Shown here piece after piece: positions 28,031 through 35,601 of a stretch of DNA of 64,000 bases. The notes beneath the pieces are model-generated. The model saw nothing but the letters and a program-made list of their open reading frames with translations. It did no database searches and had not been told where the DNA came from. The DNA comes from Candidatus Caldilinea saccharophila. Its GTDB lineage: Bacteria; Chloroflexota; Anaerolineae; Caldilineales; Caldilineaceae. The DNA lies in assembly GCA_016710365.1 (NCBI GenBank), contig JADJVW010000006.1, forward strand, positions 165,055 through 229,054, given 5' to 3'. A program made the translations under genes and the position numbers. Position 1 is the stretch's first letter; the number at the start of each line of letters is the position of its first letter.

Positions 28031-29401
28031 TCAATTTATGGGCACAACTTCCTGAAACTTGCCGCTATTGCCGAGCTTTGGTGCTTGATGGCTCTTGCGA
28101 ATGACGGCATCCGATACGCCATTGTCACGCAGCAAATCCTGCACCTCCGCAATAATCTTGTCAAAAACAGCCGCGACATCTGCCCCCGCTCTGATCTCTG
28201 CCCGGATCTCGAATGCTCTTTCTCCAGTTTGCACCAACTGAACCCGTGAAGCTTGCTCATGTTCCAGATCGAAAGCCAATGCGGATAATGCAACGTCGCC
28301 AATGTGCAGGATGGTGGCCTGACGCCCCTCGACGCGATAGCTGCGGAAGGGTGAACCGCACGGGCAGGGATCAGTGTAGAATCGAACCCGATCACCCATT
28401 TTATAGCGGATAAAGGGTTGTACATCGTTGGCAAGATAGGTCAATAGCACAGCATCAGAAAGTACGCCATCAGCCACCGGTTGCTCATTTTCATCGACCG
28501 CCTCCAAGACGACCCAGTCCTCATTTAGGTGGAAACGTCCATGGCTACATTCCTTTCCCAGCAACACACATTCTGAGCTTGAATACGCACTTGAGAGAAA
28601 AGCGTCAGGAAATACAGTTAGCGCTCGTTGCCGTAGCTCTTCCGTGAGTGTCTCTCCGCTCAGGCTTAAAGATATGGGGTTAATATGTAATCGTCCCGCT
28701 TCCTTTTCGCGGATGAGAATGCTCAGTACGCTTGGATACGTCCTAATCGATGGTACATTTCCAAACGCATTCAGTTGCTCTACGATGTCTTCTATGGGTT
28801 CTTCAGCCGAAATGAAAGCGAAGTTTGAAGGGCCATTATTGAGATTTTGCATTAGCTGGGTCATGGTATTACCGGCAAAATGCCCGTTTCCACCGGTAAT
28901 CGCCACGGGGACGCCAGTTCCATTTTTCAATTCGTCGGACAGTTTTTGAAATTTTGCCATTTGGGCTTCATCCGTCCGTACCGCTTCAACTCCCTGGGGT
29001 AATTCAAACAGTGCATAAATAGAACTTGCTACAATAAGCGGTTCGCCCGATGTTCCTGATGTTCGATAAACCAGGCAATCATTGATCGGAACGCCAAGGT
29101 TGCTCATGTCTTCCATATGTTCAAGCGCCCGCGCCCGAGTCAGGCTTCGATCTGTCAGCCACCTGTCAAATTCGATCATGAGTTCCGGTTTACGCGTGAT
29201 CGGTAGATCCTGCAGTTGAACGGTGTCCGATGGGGGCGCATGTTCATATAGCTCGGCAAAGAGCGGGGATTTGCGCCTGACCTTTTCCACCAATCGACGA
29301 AGATTGCCGAGTTGCTGGGCTTCGATTTGGCTGCGTCCGCCCATTTGTGTCTGCTTGGCGGTTGAAGAAATTTCCATAATCTTTTGGTAGTCGATATTCA
29401 T
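28031..29401 (-). CDS. PaaK-like adenylate-forming enzyme (phenylacetate-CoA ligase/coenzyme F390 synthetase family)
   Basis: 456 residues. The adenylation signature VYRTSGTSGEPLIVA (residues about 110-125) is the AMP-binding loop. LSSAYSSSECVLLGKECSHG and PFIRYKMGDRVRFYTDPCPCGSPFRS follow, the latter with the Cys-Pro-Cys-Gly and Asp/Arg motifs of PaaK-type enzymes, and KLGNSGKFQEVVP stands at the catalytic-lysine C-terminus. The family activates a carboxylate (or F420) with ATP and transfers it to CoA or another acceptor. ATG 29401 has AGGAG upstream. It is followed closely by a methyltransferase, which suggests a small pathway on an acyl or aryl acid rather than housekeeping phenylacetate breakdown: no paa genes are present. 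Confidence 0.85.
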   Translation of the reverse strand: MNIDYQKIMEISSTAKQTQMGGRSQIEAQQLGNLRRLVEKVRRKSPLFAELYEHAPPSDTVQLQDLPITRKPELMIEFDRWLTDRSLTRARALEHMEDMSNLGVPINDCLVYRTSGTSGEPLIVASSIYALFELPQGVEAVRTDEAQMAKFQKLSDELKNGTGVPVAITGGNGHFAGNTMTQLMQNLNNGPSNFAFISAEEPIEDIVEQLNAFGNVPSIRTYPSVLSILIREKEAGRLHINPISLSLSGETLTEELRQRALTVFPDAFLSSAYSSSECVLLGKECSHGRFHLNEDWVVLEAVDENEQPVADGVLSDAVLLTYLANDVQPFIRYKMGDRVRFYTDPCPCGSPFRSYRVEGRQATILHIGDVALSALAFDLEHEQASRVQLVQTGERAFEIRAEIRAGADVAAVFDKIIAEVQDLLRDNGVSDAVIRKSHQAPKLGNSGKFQEVVPIN

Positions 29402-29449
29402 TTTCCATCTCCTGTATTCAGTACTTCACGATTTCGGGGGTTGCTAGAC

Positions 29450-29479
29450 TTGTCATTCCTGCGAAGGCAGGAATGACAA
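29450..29479. repeat. Perfect hairpin TTGTCATTCCTGC-GAAG-GCAGGAATGACAA
   Basis: A 13-bp stem with a GAAG loop between the PHP gene (stop 29537) and the ligase gene. The core GTCATTCCTGC is a widespread dispersed-repeat type in bacteria. There is no T tract, so terminator function is doubtful. Confidence 0.88.
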
Positions 29480-29536
29480 TAGCCAACTTTCGTGATCTAC
29501 TGGTATTGCAAAAAGCGCCTCCCAGCGAATATCCGT

Positions 29537-30379
29537 TTAGCTTGCGTATATCTTGATCGCCCCCAAGTTAAGCGACCGATCATCAACGTCCGCAATGCCA
29601 ATCGCATACTTTTCCTGACTGGCAAATGTGCCGTGCCCATCGCCGCCGCCCGTGAGAAGCAGGTCGTGCGCTTTGGCATAGTCGCGCAGGGTGGTTGCCG
29701 TTTCTGGACTATGGCTGGCACTAAATCCTTCTAGGCCGTCTATCCCTAGCGCAACCAGTTGCTCAACATCGGCAATCAATGTGTCGGGATTGTGCAAATA
29801 GCCCCCTGCAACAATCGCGTAACCGCCCGCATCATGGATCATGTCGATGACTTTTTCGACCGGGCGAAATGGCAGGCCTTGCATGATGGTGGCCATCTGT
29901 TCACGGTATTCTAGAAACCACTGTGTACTCGCATCGTCGCCTCCATCGAGTCCCTTGGAGTAGAGATAGTTTTGGAACTTGAATCCGCCCAGCTTGGGGT
30001 TTCGCTCATAAATGCTGTATTCGTCTAGCGACAGTTCGCTGCGCTCTTCGCTCATCACCTTGAGAATCTGCAAACCGATCTCATCCCAATTTGCCTGATT
30101 CTCTTTGAAAAGCTCTTGCAGAGGTTTATTCTGCGGGTCACAATCATACGCCAGCAAGCGAAATAATTGGCTGTTGCGGCTGGCGCTTATCTGGACGCCT
30201 TTGATGTAGGTAACGCCATATTTTTTGGCAAGATCACCCAATTCCAAATAAGCATCCATCGTGTCGTCATCGGTGAATGAGATGAACGTGATGCCCTTTG
30301 AAAGGGCTTCCTGGATAGCTTCTTCGGGGGTTTGCGTACCTGAAGAATAGCGGGAATGAATGTGTAGATCGGTTGTCAT
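29537..30379 (-). CDS. PHP-domain (polymerase/histidinol phosphatase-like) protein with altered metal motifs
   Basis: 280 residues from ATG 30379, with AGGAGG ten bases upstream. PHP motif I is DLHIHSRYSSG. Motif II is FISFTDDDTMDAY, where most PHP phosphatases have TDHD. Motif III is YIKGVQIS, where a metal-binding Glu is usual (GxEIS). Late motifs are GYAIVAGGYLHNP and LLTGGGDGHG. PHP proteins are metal-dependent phosphoesterases acting on nucleotides or phosphomonoesters. The changed residues in motifs II and III are visible directly and may alter the metal site or reduce activity. The gene is upstream of the PaaK-like and methyltransferase genes in the same direction. Role unknown. Confidence 0.8.
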   Translation of the reverse strand: MTTDLHIHSRYSSGTQTPEEAIQEALSKGITFISFTDDDTMDAYLELGDLAKKYGVTYIKGVQISASRNSQLFRLLAYDCDPQNKPLQELFKENQANWDEIGLQILKVMSEERSELSLDEYSIYERNPKLGGFKFQNYLYSKGLDGGDDASTQWFLEYREQMATIMQGLPFRPVEKVIDMIHDAGGYAIVAGGYLHNPDTLIADVEQLVALGIDGLEGFSASHSPETATTLRDYAKAHDLLLTGGGDGHGTFASQEKYAIGIADVDDRSLNLGAIKIYAS

Positions 30380-30438
30380 TGTCACTACTCCTCCTGAAAA
30401 ATCTGCACTAACGGAGCCATTGCTGTCAATAGCTGTGG

Positions 30439-30444
30439 TATAAT
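30439..30444 (+). promoter_or_regulatory. Candidate extended -10 (TGGTATAAT) for the 30489 gene
   Basis: TATAAT preceded by TG with one intervening base, 45 bp before the ATG of the small protein. No good -35 is seen, as expected for an extended -10 promoter. Confidence 0.45.
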
Positions 30445-30488
30445 TTGGGCAATTTGAACCAACGATGTCGAATACAAAGGAATGATTA

Positions 30489-30758
30489 ATGGCCGTCCGC
30501 GATCCGAAAACTGAGCCGATGCGCGTGAACATTTATCGCCAAATGACGCCACAAGCGCGCATGCTCATTGCTGCCCAGCTTTATGAAGAGGGTATCGCCA
30601 ATATGCGCTCTGCCATCCTTGATCGGCATCCTGAGTTTTCGGCAATCGAACTAGAGCGCGAAATGCGTCGTCGATTATTGCCCCGCCCCCTCTTTCTGCA
30701 AGTTGAGGCGTATATCAACGAACGCGACCAAGGCCTAGAAAATCATGATTCAAAATAG
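30489..30758 (+). CDS. Small protein paired with a nucleotidyltransferase (89 aa, possible antitoxin-like partner)
   Basis: 89 residues, charged and helical (MTPQARMLIAAQLYEEGIANMRSAILDRHP, ELEREMRRRLLPR). AAGGA lies seven bases before ATG. It overlaps by 14 bases the start of a truncated nucleotidyltransferase gene. Small helical proteins of this kind often precede nucleotidyltransferase genes in toxin-antitoxin-like pairs. That context is the only functional clue. I do not recognise a named family with certainty. Confidence 0.65.
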   Translation: MAVRDPKTEPMRVNIYRQMTPQARMLIAAQLYEEGIANMRSAILDRHPEFSAIELEREMRRRLLPRPLFLQVEAYINERDQGLENHDSK

Positions 30759-30903
30759 TGTATTCGCCACTGTTCTTGATACGCTAAATTCATTGGGTAT
30801 CCCTTACATGATTGTTGGTTCGTATGCGTCTAATTATTGGGGACGTCCACGCATGACCCACGATATCGTATACGCCAACAATCAGTCGATCAGTAGTGGG
30901 TGA
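30745..30903 (+). pseudogene. Nucleotidyltransferase, truncated after 40 residues
   Basis: ATG 30745 overlaps the upstream gene. MIQNSVFATVLDTLNSLGIPYMIVGSYASNYWGRPRMTHDI is a typical start of AbiEii/MNT-like nucleotidyltransferases, with the G-S motif. Normal members continue DVVI with the catalytic Asp residues. Here the family text ends near 30870 and the sequence joins an oppositely oriented fragment. The catalytic acidic pair is lost, so the gene is dead. Confidence 0.7.
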
Positions 30904-30961
30904 ACCATCCCCCAACCGACGTTTCGTTTCATAGACGCGCCACAATCGTTTTTCAGGATCA

Positions 30962-31253
30962 TTACGCCGCTTCCACCAGCCGCACAATCCCATTGCTGCC
31001 ATCCACCCAATCATTGCGCCATCAGGGATATTCGCGACAGCATTTTCCACACTGGAGACACAGGGCAAGCCATACTCACGGGCGATGACCGCGCCGTGCT
31101 GCAATGCGCCGCCCACTTCCAACACAACACCACTGGCATTCATAAAGAGGGGTGTCCAACCGGGGTCTGTCGCACGAGTCACCAGAATCTCACCCTTATT
31201 GAGCGGTTTTTCATAGGGAGCATTAAGTACATTGGCAACGCCACGGATAACGC
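30962..31253 (-). pseudogene. 3' fragment of a third PEP-utilising/rifampicin-phosphotransferase-like gene
   Basis: Encodes GVIRGVANVLNAPYEKPLNKGEILVTRATDPGWTP then ASGVVLEVGGALQHGAVIARE, and ends NGIVRLVEAA with TAA at 30962. It is the swivelling phosphohistidine domain of the neighbouring gene. By eye it is about 80% identical at DNA level to 31700-31992, with a one-base deletion (near 31008) that breaks the frame. The 5' end stops abruptly five bases from the VOC gene. Divergence suggests an older paralogue fragment rather than a fresh duplication. Confidence 0.8.
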
Positions 31254-31257
31254 CCTA

Positions 31258-31602
31258 CTATTGCTGCCACAATCCATATTGGATTTCGTCAAGAATGTAG
31301 ATTGCCCAAGTTCCAGTTTCTCCCTGTTTGGTTGGAGGATATGCGATCATAGCACCAGCCGCCTCGGCTGCCTCGACAGCCTTTGTGATGTCATCGACAG
31401 CGAAGTATGTCCGAACGATTGGCTGCTCATGCTCAGCTAATGGGGCACGAACGCCTATCAAGGTTCCGCTCGCTGTTTCTGCGACTTTGGCCTGACCGAG
31501 ATCTTGAACCTCGGCACCAAATGACACCCCATGAACTTGTTCCAAGGCATTACACTGCTGCTTAACGGTCTTAGATACAATCTCTACATAATGAACTTTC
31601 AT
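31258..31602 (-). CDS. VOC (glyoxalase/bleomycin-resistance fold) protein
   Basis: 114 residues, one VOC module: MKVHYVEIVSKTVKQQCNALEQVHGVSF, APLAEHEQPIVRTYFAVDDITKAVEAAEAAGA, TWAIYILDEIQYGLWQQ. The fold usually gives metal-dependent lyases or dioxygenases, or binds antibiotics. Candidate metal ligands are His4 and the late Glu of LDEIQYG, but the set is not obviously complete. AAGGAG lies eight bases before ATG. It is sandwiched between a whole and a partial phosphotransferase gene, all on the minus strand, and probably follows the first in its transcript. Confidence 0.82.
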   Translation of the reverse strand: MKVHYVEIVSKTVKQQCNALEQVHGVSFGAEVQDLGQAKVAETASGTLIGVRAPLAEHEQPIVRTYFAVDDITKAVEAAEAAGAMIAYPPTKQGETGTWAIYILDEIQYGLWQQ

Positions 31603-31681
31603 TTCTAAATCTCCTTTGGATTTCTGCCCGCGCGAGAATGATGGGAAGAGACACCCCTTTGTGGAATGTCTCTTCCTATGC

Positions 31682-33340
31682 CTAAATCGCTGGGACTAAT
31701 TCAGCCTCTTCTTCTACGAGCCGCACAATCCCATTGCTGCCATCCACCTCAATCATTGCGCCATCGGGGATGTTCATGACAGCATTTTCTATACCAGAAA
31801 CACAGGGTAAGCCGTATTCGCGGGCGATGACTGCACCATGTTGCAGCGCGCCACCGATTTCCAGCACAACGCCACTGGCATTCATAAAGAGGGGTGTCCA
31901 GCCGGGATCGGTGGCCCGCGTGACCAGAATTTCGCCTTTGTTGAGTGGTTTTTCATAGGGCGAGTGCAAGACGTTGGCAATGCCACGAATAACGCCAGGG
32001 GCAACCGCTTGGCCTACCAATTCGCCTTCTTTAGCAGGCTTCTGTGGGGCGCGTATAATCCGGCCGCGAGAATTCATGATACGCGGCCAATTGTTCACCT
32101 GTGCCTGTTTTTCGCGGGGAGCAAGGTTCTTGGCGATGATGGCGCGAAGATCCAGTGTGCTATTTTGTTGGGCTTGTGTTAATTGGCTCACGTTCAAGTC
32201 AAACACCTGTTTTTTGTCATCCAGGCGACCTTGGGCCACGAATTCTTCCCCTAATTGCAAGGCACGTTGGCGCATCAGGTCAAGCGTGATGATAAAGAAA
32301 TATTTGGGCATTTCACGGTAGCCCAGATTGTAGTGGAGGGCGGATTGCTTCTTGAAAAAGTTGCCCTTGCCCTTCTGATTGGCAAGCGCCAGTAATTGAT
32401 CGTAGGCATCTTGGCGACGTTGGGCGACTTTAGCCAGCATATCACTATTGATGTCTATCGCTTTGAGTTGGTTGAAAAATGCCGGCACATTTTCATGGGC
32501 GCGTTCTGTTGCAATGTCGATCTCGCGAATGCCACGACAACCGAATCTGTCCATATAGTGGTCAAATGCGGTCTGGAATTCAGGTGAAAATTGTTTGTTG
32601 GCAAGTTTCGTGGCAAATTCTTCACCCGTTGCTGTATCTTGTACTTCGGGATATTTCGCCAGGTCAAACATCAGATGTCCCATCTCTGAGGTAGGATTGC
32701 CATTGAGATCAATGTTTAAGGAGACCAACAAATCGTCAACATCGTCCCCCTTAAACAGACGACTCATCCGTGCCTGCCCCACCACAGCGGGAAGCATCAC
32801 ACTCGCAATGTTAGTCATCTGACCGGCAAAGAGCGCGTTGAGTTGCTCAACTAAATTACTGAATGGTATATCTTGCGTTGCCAATTGTTTAGAGGCTACG
32901 ACTTCTTTCTCAAATTGCGCCACATACTTTTTCTCAGCCTTGCTCTGGTTAAATATGCCGGAAACGAAAGGCCCAATCATAGGCCCTACCGTTTTTGCGG
33001 CTCTCCACTTCATCCCCCGCATCGCTGGGGGTGTTTCGGCTGGAACATACGAATCCAAGTCCAGCGTTGCAATCGCGTCACGGGTCGGGTCGTCATAAGA
33101 ACTAAGCATCCGAGATGCTGTCCCTGTACCAAGACCTGCCATCAAATTCGATAGGTTCAAATATTGACGACCTTCACTGTTGATGACGCCACCTTCCATG
33201 CCCGCATCAAACATGCCGACATCCCCTTTGATGGCTTCCAGCATCTTGCCCCAAGTTTCGTTCCCCAAGACCGAAAGTGAGTCCTGAAATCCCTGCGTCA
33301 GGACGATCAGATCCATGTAAAGATACTTTTCGGCGCCTTG
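31682..33340 (-). CDS. PEP-synthase/rifampicin-phosphotransferase-like enzyme 1, middle and phosphohistidine domains
   Basis: C-terminal two thirds of the enzyme, out of frame with the ATP-grasp part. It begins near LYMDLIVLTQGFQDSLSVLG, continues through a long helical middle domain (RFGCRGIREIDIATERAHEN) and ends with the swivelling domain. GGALQHGAVIAREYGLPCVSG carries the phospho-carrier histidine, with the H-G-A form seen in rifampicin phosphotransferases rather than the C-H-A of PEP synthase. A single frameshift near 33330 separates it from the N-terminal part. The whole protein would be about 870 residues, equal to Rph. Substrate is not deducible from sequence; the middle domain that selects it is unlike anything I can name. 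Confidence 0.82.
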   Translation of the reverse strand, partial: QGAEKYLYMDLIVLTQGFQDSLSVLGNETWGKMLEAIKGDVGMFDAGMEGGVINSEGRQYLNLSNLMAGLGTGTASRMLSSYDDPTRDAIATLDLDSYVPAETPPAMRGMKWRAAKTVGPMIGPFVSGIFNQSKAEKKYVAQFEKEVVASKQLATQDIPFSNLVEQLNALFAGQMTNIASVMLPAVVGQARMSRLFKGDDVDDLLVSLNIDLNGNPTSEMGHLMFDLAKYPEVQDTATGEEFATKLANKQFSPEFQTAFDHYMDRFGCRGIREIDIATERAHENVPAFFNQLKAIDINSDMLAKVAQRRQDAYDQLLALANQKGKGNFFKKQSALHYNLGYREMPKYFFIITLDLMRQRALQLGEEFVAQGRLDDKKQVFDLNVSQLTQAQQNSTLDLRAIIAKNLAPREKQAQVNNWPRIMNSRGRIIRAPQKPAKEGELVGQAVAPGVIRGIANVLHSPYEKPLNKGEILVTRATDPGWTPLFMNASGVVLEIGGALQHGAVIAREYGLPCVSGIENAVMNIPDGAMIEVDGSNGIVRLVEEEAELVPAI

Positions 33341-34308
33341 GGTTTGGTAATCATCATTTCTGGCAGCGGCACATAAGTCGTAATCGGACGCGCTTGCAGG
33401 AGGTAAAGCTCGCCCTCGGCATAGGCCCATTCGCTGTCCCTCGGCAGCTTGTAATGCGCTTCCACTTTGGTGACGAGTGCGGTCACGGCGATGACCTGGG
33501 CATCGGTCAAAGAAGCGGCGTTGGGGTCAGCCAGGGTTGATTTCTCCATGCCGCCGCCGTCTTTGCTGACCAGCACATACTCTTTACTCGCCAGTTGTTT
33601 CTCAATAATCTGGTTGGTGACTTTGTTGACCACGAAACTGTCCGGCGTCACCTGCCCCGACACCACCGACTCGCCCAGCCCAAAGTTGCTGTTGATGACC
33701 GCTTCATCGTAATCGTTGTTGTTGGGGTTCAATGAAAAGGCCACCCCGCTCACCTCCGACTCGATCTGCTTCTGCACCACCACCGCCAGACTGACTTCGT
33801 CGGGGACGATGTTCTGTTTGAGCCGATAGGTGATGGCGCGTGCCGTCCACAGGCTGGCCCAGCAGCGTACGACGGCGTCGAGCAGTGTCTCCTTGCCCTG
33901 CACATTCAGGAAGGTTTCCTGCTGTCCGGCAAAACTGGCATCTTGCAGATCTTCGGCCGTGGCGGAAGATCGCACGGCCACTGCATCTGCCTGCAAATCA
34001 ACGTGAGCGGCCAGCACGGCCTCGGCAATGGCAGGCGGCATGGCGCCCTGCAAAAAGAGCGCCTTGATCGTTGCGGATGCCCGCTCGCTCGATTGGGGAT
34101 CGTCGATCTGAACGCTGGCCGCCGCCTGCACGATCTTCTCCTGCAAGCCATTCGCCTCAACAAACGCAGCGTAGGCGGCGGTCGTCAGCACAAAGCCGGG
34201 CGGCACGGGGAACCCCGCTGCTGTCATCTCGCCCAGGTTGGCGCCCTTGCCTCCGGCAAGGACGATGTCGTTGCTGTCCACATCGTGAAAAGAAAGAGTG
34301 TACGCCAT
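33307..34308 (-). CDS. PEP-synthase/rifampicin-phosphotransferase-like enzyme 1, ATP-grasp domain
   Basis: From ATG 34308 (AGGAGCACC before it): VLAGGKGANLGEMTAAGFPVPPGFV, ADAVAVRSSATAEDLQDASFAGQQETFLNV and CWASLWTARAITYR are the nucleotide-binding signatures. SGVAFSLNPNNNDYDEAVINSNFGLGESVVSG and LYLLQARPITTY close the ATP domain. The family phosphorylates its histidine domain with ATP and passes phosphate to pyruvate, rifampicin or another acceptor. Transcription should start just before the operator at 34373-34392. Frame is lost at the end (APKSIFTWI then stop), where the second part overlaps. Confidence 0.85.
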   Translation of the reverse strand: MAYTLSFHDVDSNDIVLAGGKGANLGEMTAAGFPVPPGFVLTTAAYAAFVEANGLQEKIVQAAASVQIDDPQSSERASATIKALFLQGAMPPAIAEAVLAAHVDLQADAVAVRSSATAEDLQDASFAGQQETFLNVQGKETLLDAVVRCWASLWTARAITYRLKQNIVPDEVSLAVVVQKQIESEVSGVAFSLNPNNNDYDEAVINSNFGLGESVVSGQVTPDSFVVNKVTNQIIEKQLASKEYVLVSKDGGGMEKSTLADPNAASLTDAQVIAVTALVTKVEAHYKLPRDSEWAYAEGELYLLQARPITTYVPLPEMMITKPKAPKSIFTWI

Positions 34309-34372
34309 GGTGCTCCTAGAAAATTTAGTCTTGTAACCAGTGCAAAGATCGCACTGCTTGAGTGACCAGATA

Positions 34373-34392
34373 TTGACTGACCGTCGGTCGGT
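34373..34392 (-). promoter_or_regulatory. Putative TetR operator before phosphotransferase gene 1
   Basis: TTGACTGACCGTCGGTCGGT on the plus strand, with the dyad-like ACCGTCGGT core. The identical 20 bases occur at 39216-39235 before tetR. It lies immediately downstream of the -10 box at 34400-34405 on the minus strand, so bound repressor would cover the transcription start. Confidence 0.82.
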
Positions 34393-34399
34393 GATGAAT

Positions 34400-34428
34400 A
34401 GTATAATGTTTTTTCGGCCGGTTGTCAA
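34400..34428 (-). promoter_or_regulatory. Sigma-70-type promoter for phosphotransferase gene 1
   Basis: Minus strand: -35 TTGACA (34428-34423), 17-base spacer, -10 TATACT (34405-34400). Both hexamers are near consensus, with ideal spacing, followed at once by the 20-bp operator. Confidence 0.82.
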
Positions 34429-34498
34429 GCATTTGCAAACCTTGCTCTGCATGAATTCCATACTTTGAGCGCTGGATATTTATGAACCGAAGCGGCGT

Positions 34499-34561
34499 TT
34501 GACAGACCCCTATGCTCGCTTTACAATGGACGTACGTGTGTAGCTAAAGGAACGTACGCGT
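34499..34561 (+). promoter_or_regulatory. Promoter and direct-repeat operator of the Phd-PIN module
   Basis: -35 TTGACA (34499-34504), 17-base spacer, -10 TACAAT (34522-34527). Directly after come two copies of ACGTACGYGT (34530-34539 and 34552-34561), each containing the palindrome ACGTACG. These are placed for autorepression by the antitoxin, as is usual in such operons. Confidence 0.7.
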
Positions 34562-34572
34562 GAGGTGAACCA

Positions 34573-34803
34573 ATGAAAACCATCACGGCGACAGAATTGC
34601 GCAGCGACATCTACAATCTGCTGGAAGAGGTGCTTGCAACCGGCATTCCGCTCGAAGTGACCAAGGGAGGGCGCAAGCTGCGCATTGCTCCGGTCGAACC
34701 GGTCGATAAATTTGCCGACATGGAATTCCGCCCTGATGTGATCAACGGGGATCCGGGCGACCTCGTGCACATCGAGTGGGAGTACAGCCTTGATCTACCT
34801 TGA
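34573..34803 (+). CDS. Phd/YefM-type antitoxin
   Basis: 76 residues: MKTITATELRSDIYNLLEEVLATGIPLEVTKGGRKLRIAPVEP is the Phd-fold DNA-binding half, and the acidic/aromatic tail (FADMEFRPDVINGDPGDLVHIEWEYSL) would wrap the toxin. GAGGTG lies five bases before ATG. The gene overlaps the toxin start by 14 bases, which couples translation. It should neutralise the PIN toxin and repress the promoter through the ACGTACG repeats. Confidence 0.88.
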   Translation: MKTITATELRSDIYNLLEEVLATGIPLEVTKGGRKLRIAPVEPVDKFADMEFRPDVINGDPGDLVHIEWEYSLDLP

Positions 34804-35164
34804 TACGCATATCGTCGTCTGGTACTACGCCAGTGACAAGCAGCGTTTCTCAAAGTCCATTCAGGCATTGATGAACCAACACGATTGGATGATCTCGCCG
34901 ATCGTGCGCCTGGAATTGCACTATTTGCATGAAATCGGCCGTATCAATCCCACCGCGGACGCCATGCTGGCCAGCCTCTCTCAACGGGTGGGGCTGAGCA
35001 TTTGTCCGAAGCCCTTTAACGATGTGATCTCGGTTGCGAATCAGCTTACCTGGACGTGCGATCCCTTTGACCGCATCCTCGTCGCGCAGGCCACTTTGAA
35101 CGACGACATCTTGGTCACGGGCGACCAGAAAATCCATGCCCATTATCCTCACGCAAGGTGGTGA
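34790..35164 (+). CDS. PIN-domain (VapC-type) toxin ribonuclease
   Basis: 124 residues from a TTG start inside the antitoxin gene. The PIN acidic residues are visible: Asp5 in MIYLDTHIVVWY, the Glu of ISPIVRLELHYL, the Asp of WTCDPFDRILVAQA and the Asp of DILVTGDQKI. VapC toxins are Mg2+-dependent RNases, often specific for tRNA or rRNA loops. Its 3' end overlaps the end of the convergent phosphotransferase 2 gene by 16 bases. The pair sits between the two phosphotransferase genes. Confidence 0.88.
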   Translation: MIYLDTHIVVWYYASDKQRFSKSIQALMNQHDWMISPIVRLELHYLHEIGRINPTADAMLASLSQRVGLSICPKPFNDVISVANQLTWTCDPFDRILVAQATLNDDILVTGDQKIHAHYPHARW

Positions 35165-35601
35165 ATTCGCCGCCCCCGTCGCTTCCACCATACTACCAGC
35201 CCCACCACTGCGCCGACCGCCAGAAGGAGCAGCGCCTTGTTGCGGCCATTGGCGGCGGCTTGCGTCTCCACCGCCGGCGCGTCGACGGTCGCGCCGGCTT
35301 CGTCCACCAGCGTCACCGTGCCGGCGTCGCCGTCGACAGCCAGCATCATCCCGGACTTGATGCGTGCTGTGGCCACGCCTGTCCCCATCACGGCCGGGAT
35401 GCCATATTCGCGCGCCACGATGGAGCCATGCGCCAACGCGCCGCCCACGTCGGTCACCAGCCCCTTTGCTTGCGAAAAGAGCGGCGTCCAAGCGGGGGTC
35501 GTCGTCGTGCAGACCAGGATAGCGCCAGGCTGCATCTGGTTAAAATCTTCTGCTGAGTGGATGACGCTGGCCGGAGCAGTGACGACCGGTGCTGACGGCA
35601 T
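35149..35601 (-). CDS. PEP-synthase/Rph-like enzyme 2, phosphohistidine domain with a C-terminal membrane tail
   Basis: Last part of the second enzyme: GAILVCTTTTPAWTPLFSQAKGLVTDVGGALAHGSIVAREYGIPAVMG contains the carrier histidine (A-H-G-S). After the domain comes an unusual tail, NKALLLLAVGAVVGLVVWWKRRGRR, a hydrophobic helix with a basic end, as in tail-anchored proteins. Paralogue 1 lacks it. It is separated from the middle part by a frameshift near 35585 (expected ...GYAVS followed by VTAPASVIHSAEDF). Confidence 0.8.
   Translation of the reverse strand: MPSAPVVTAPASVIHSAEDFNQMQPGAILVCTTTTPAWTPLFSQAKGLVTDVGGALAHGSIVAREYGIPAVMGTGVATARIKSGMMLAVDGDAGTVTLVDEAGATVDAPAVETQAAANGRNKALLLLAVGAVVGLVVWWKRRGRRIHHLA

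Noticed and set aside
29450..29479. Rho-independent terminator after the PHP gene
   Set aside because: The stem is perfect but no T run follows on the minus strand, and the sequence is of a dispersed-repeat type.
30790..31182. 130-aa minus-strand protein as an intact PEP-utilising domain
   Set aside because: The frame departs from family text after NIPDGAMI because of one missing base. The family text ends with its own stop at 30962 in the other frame.
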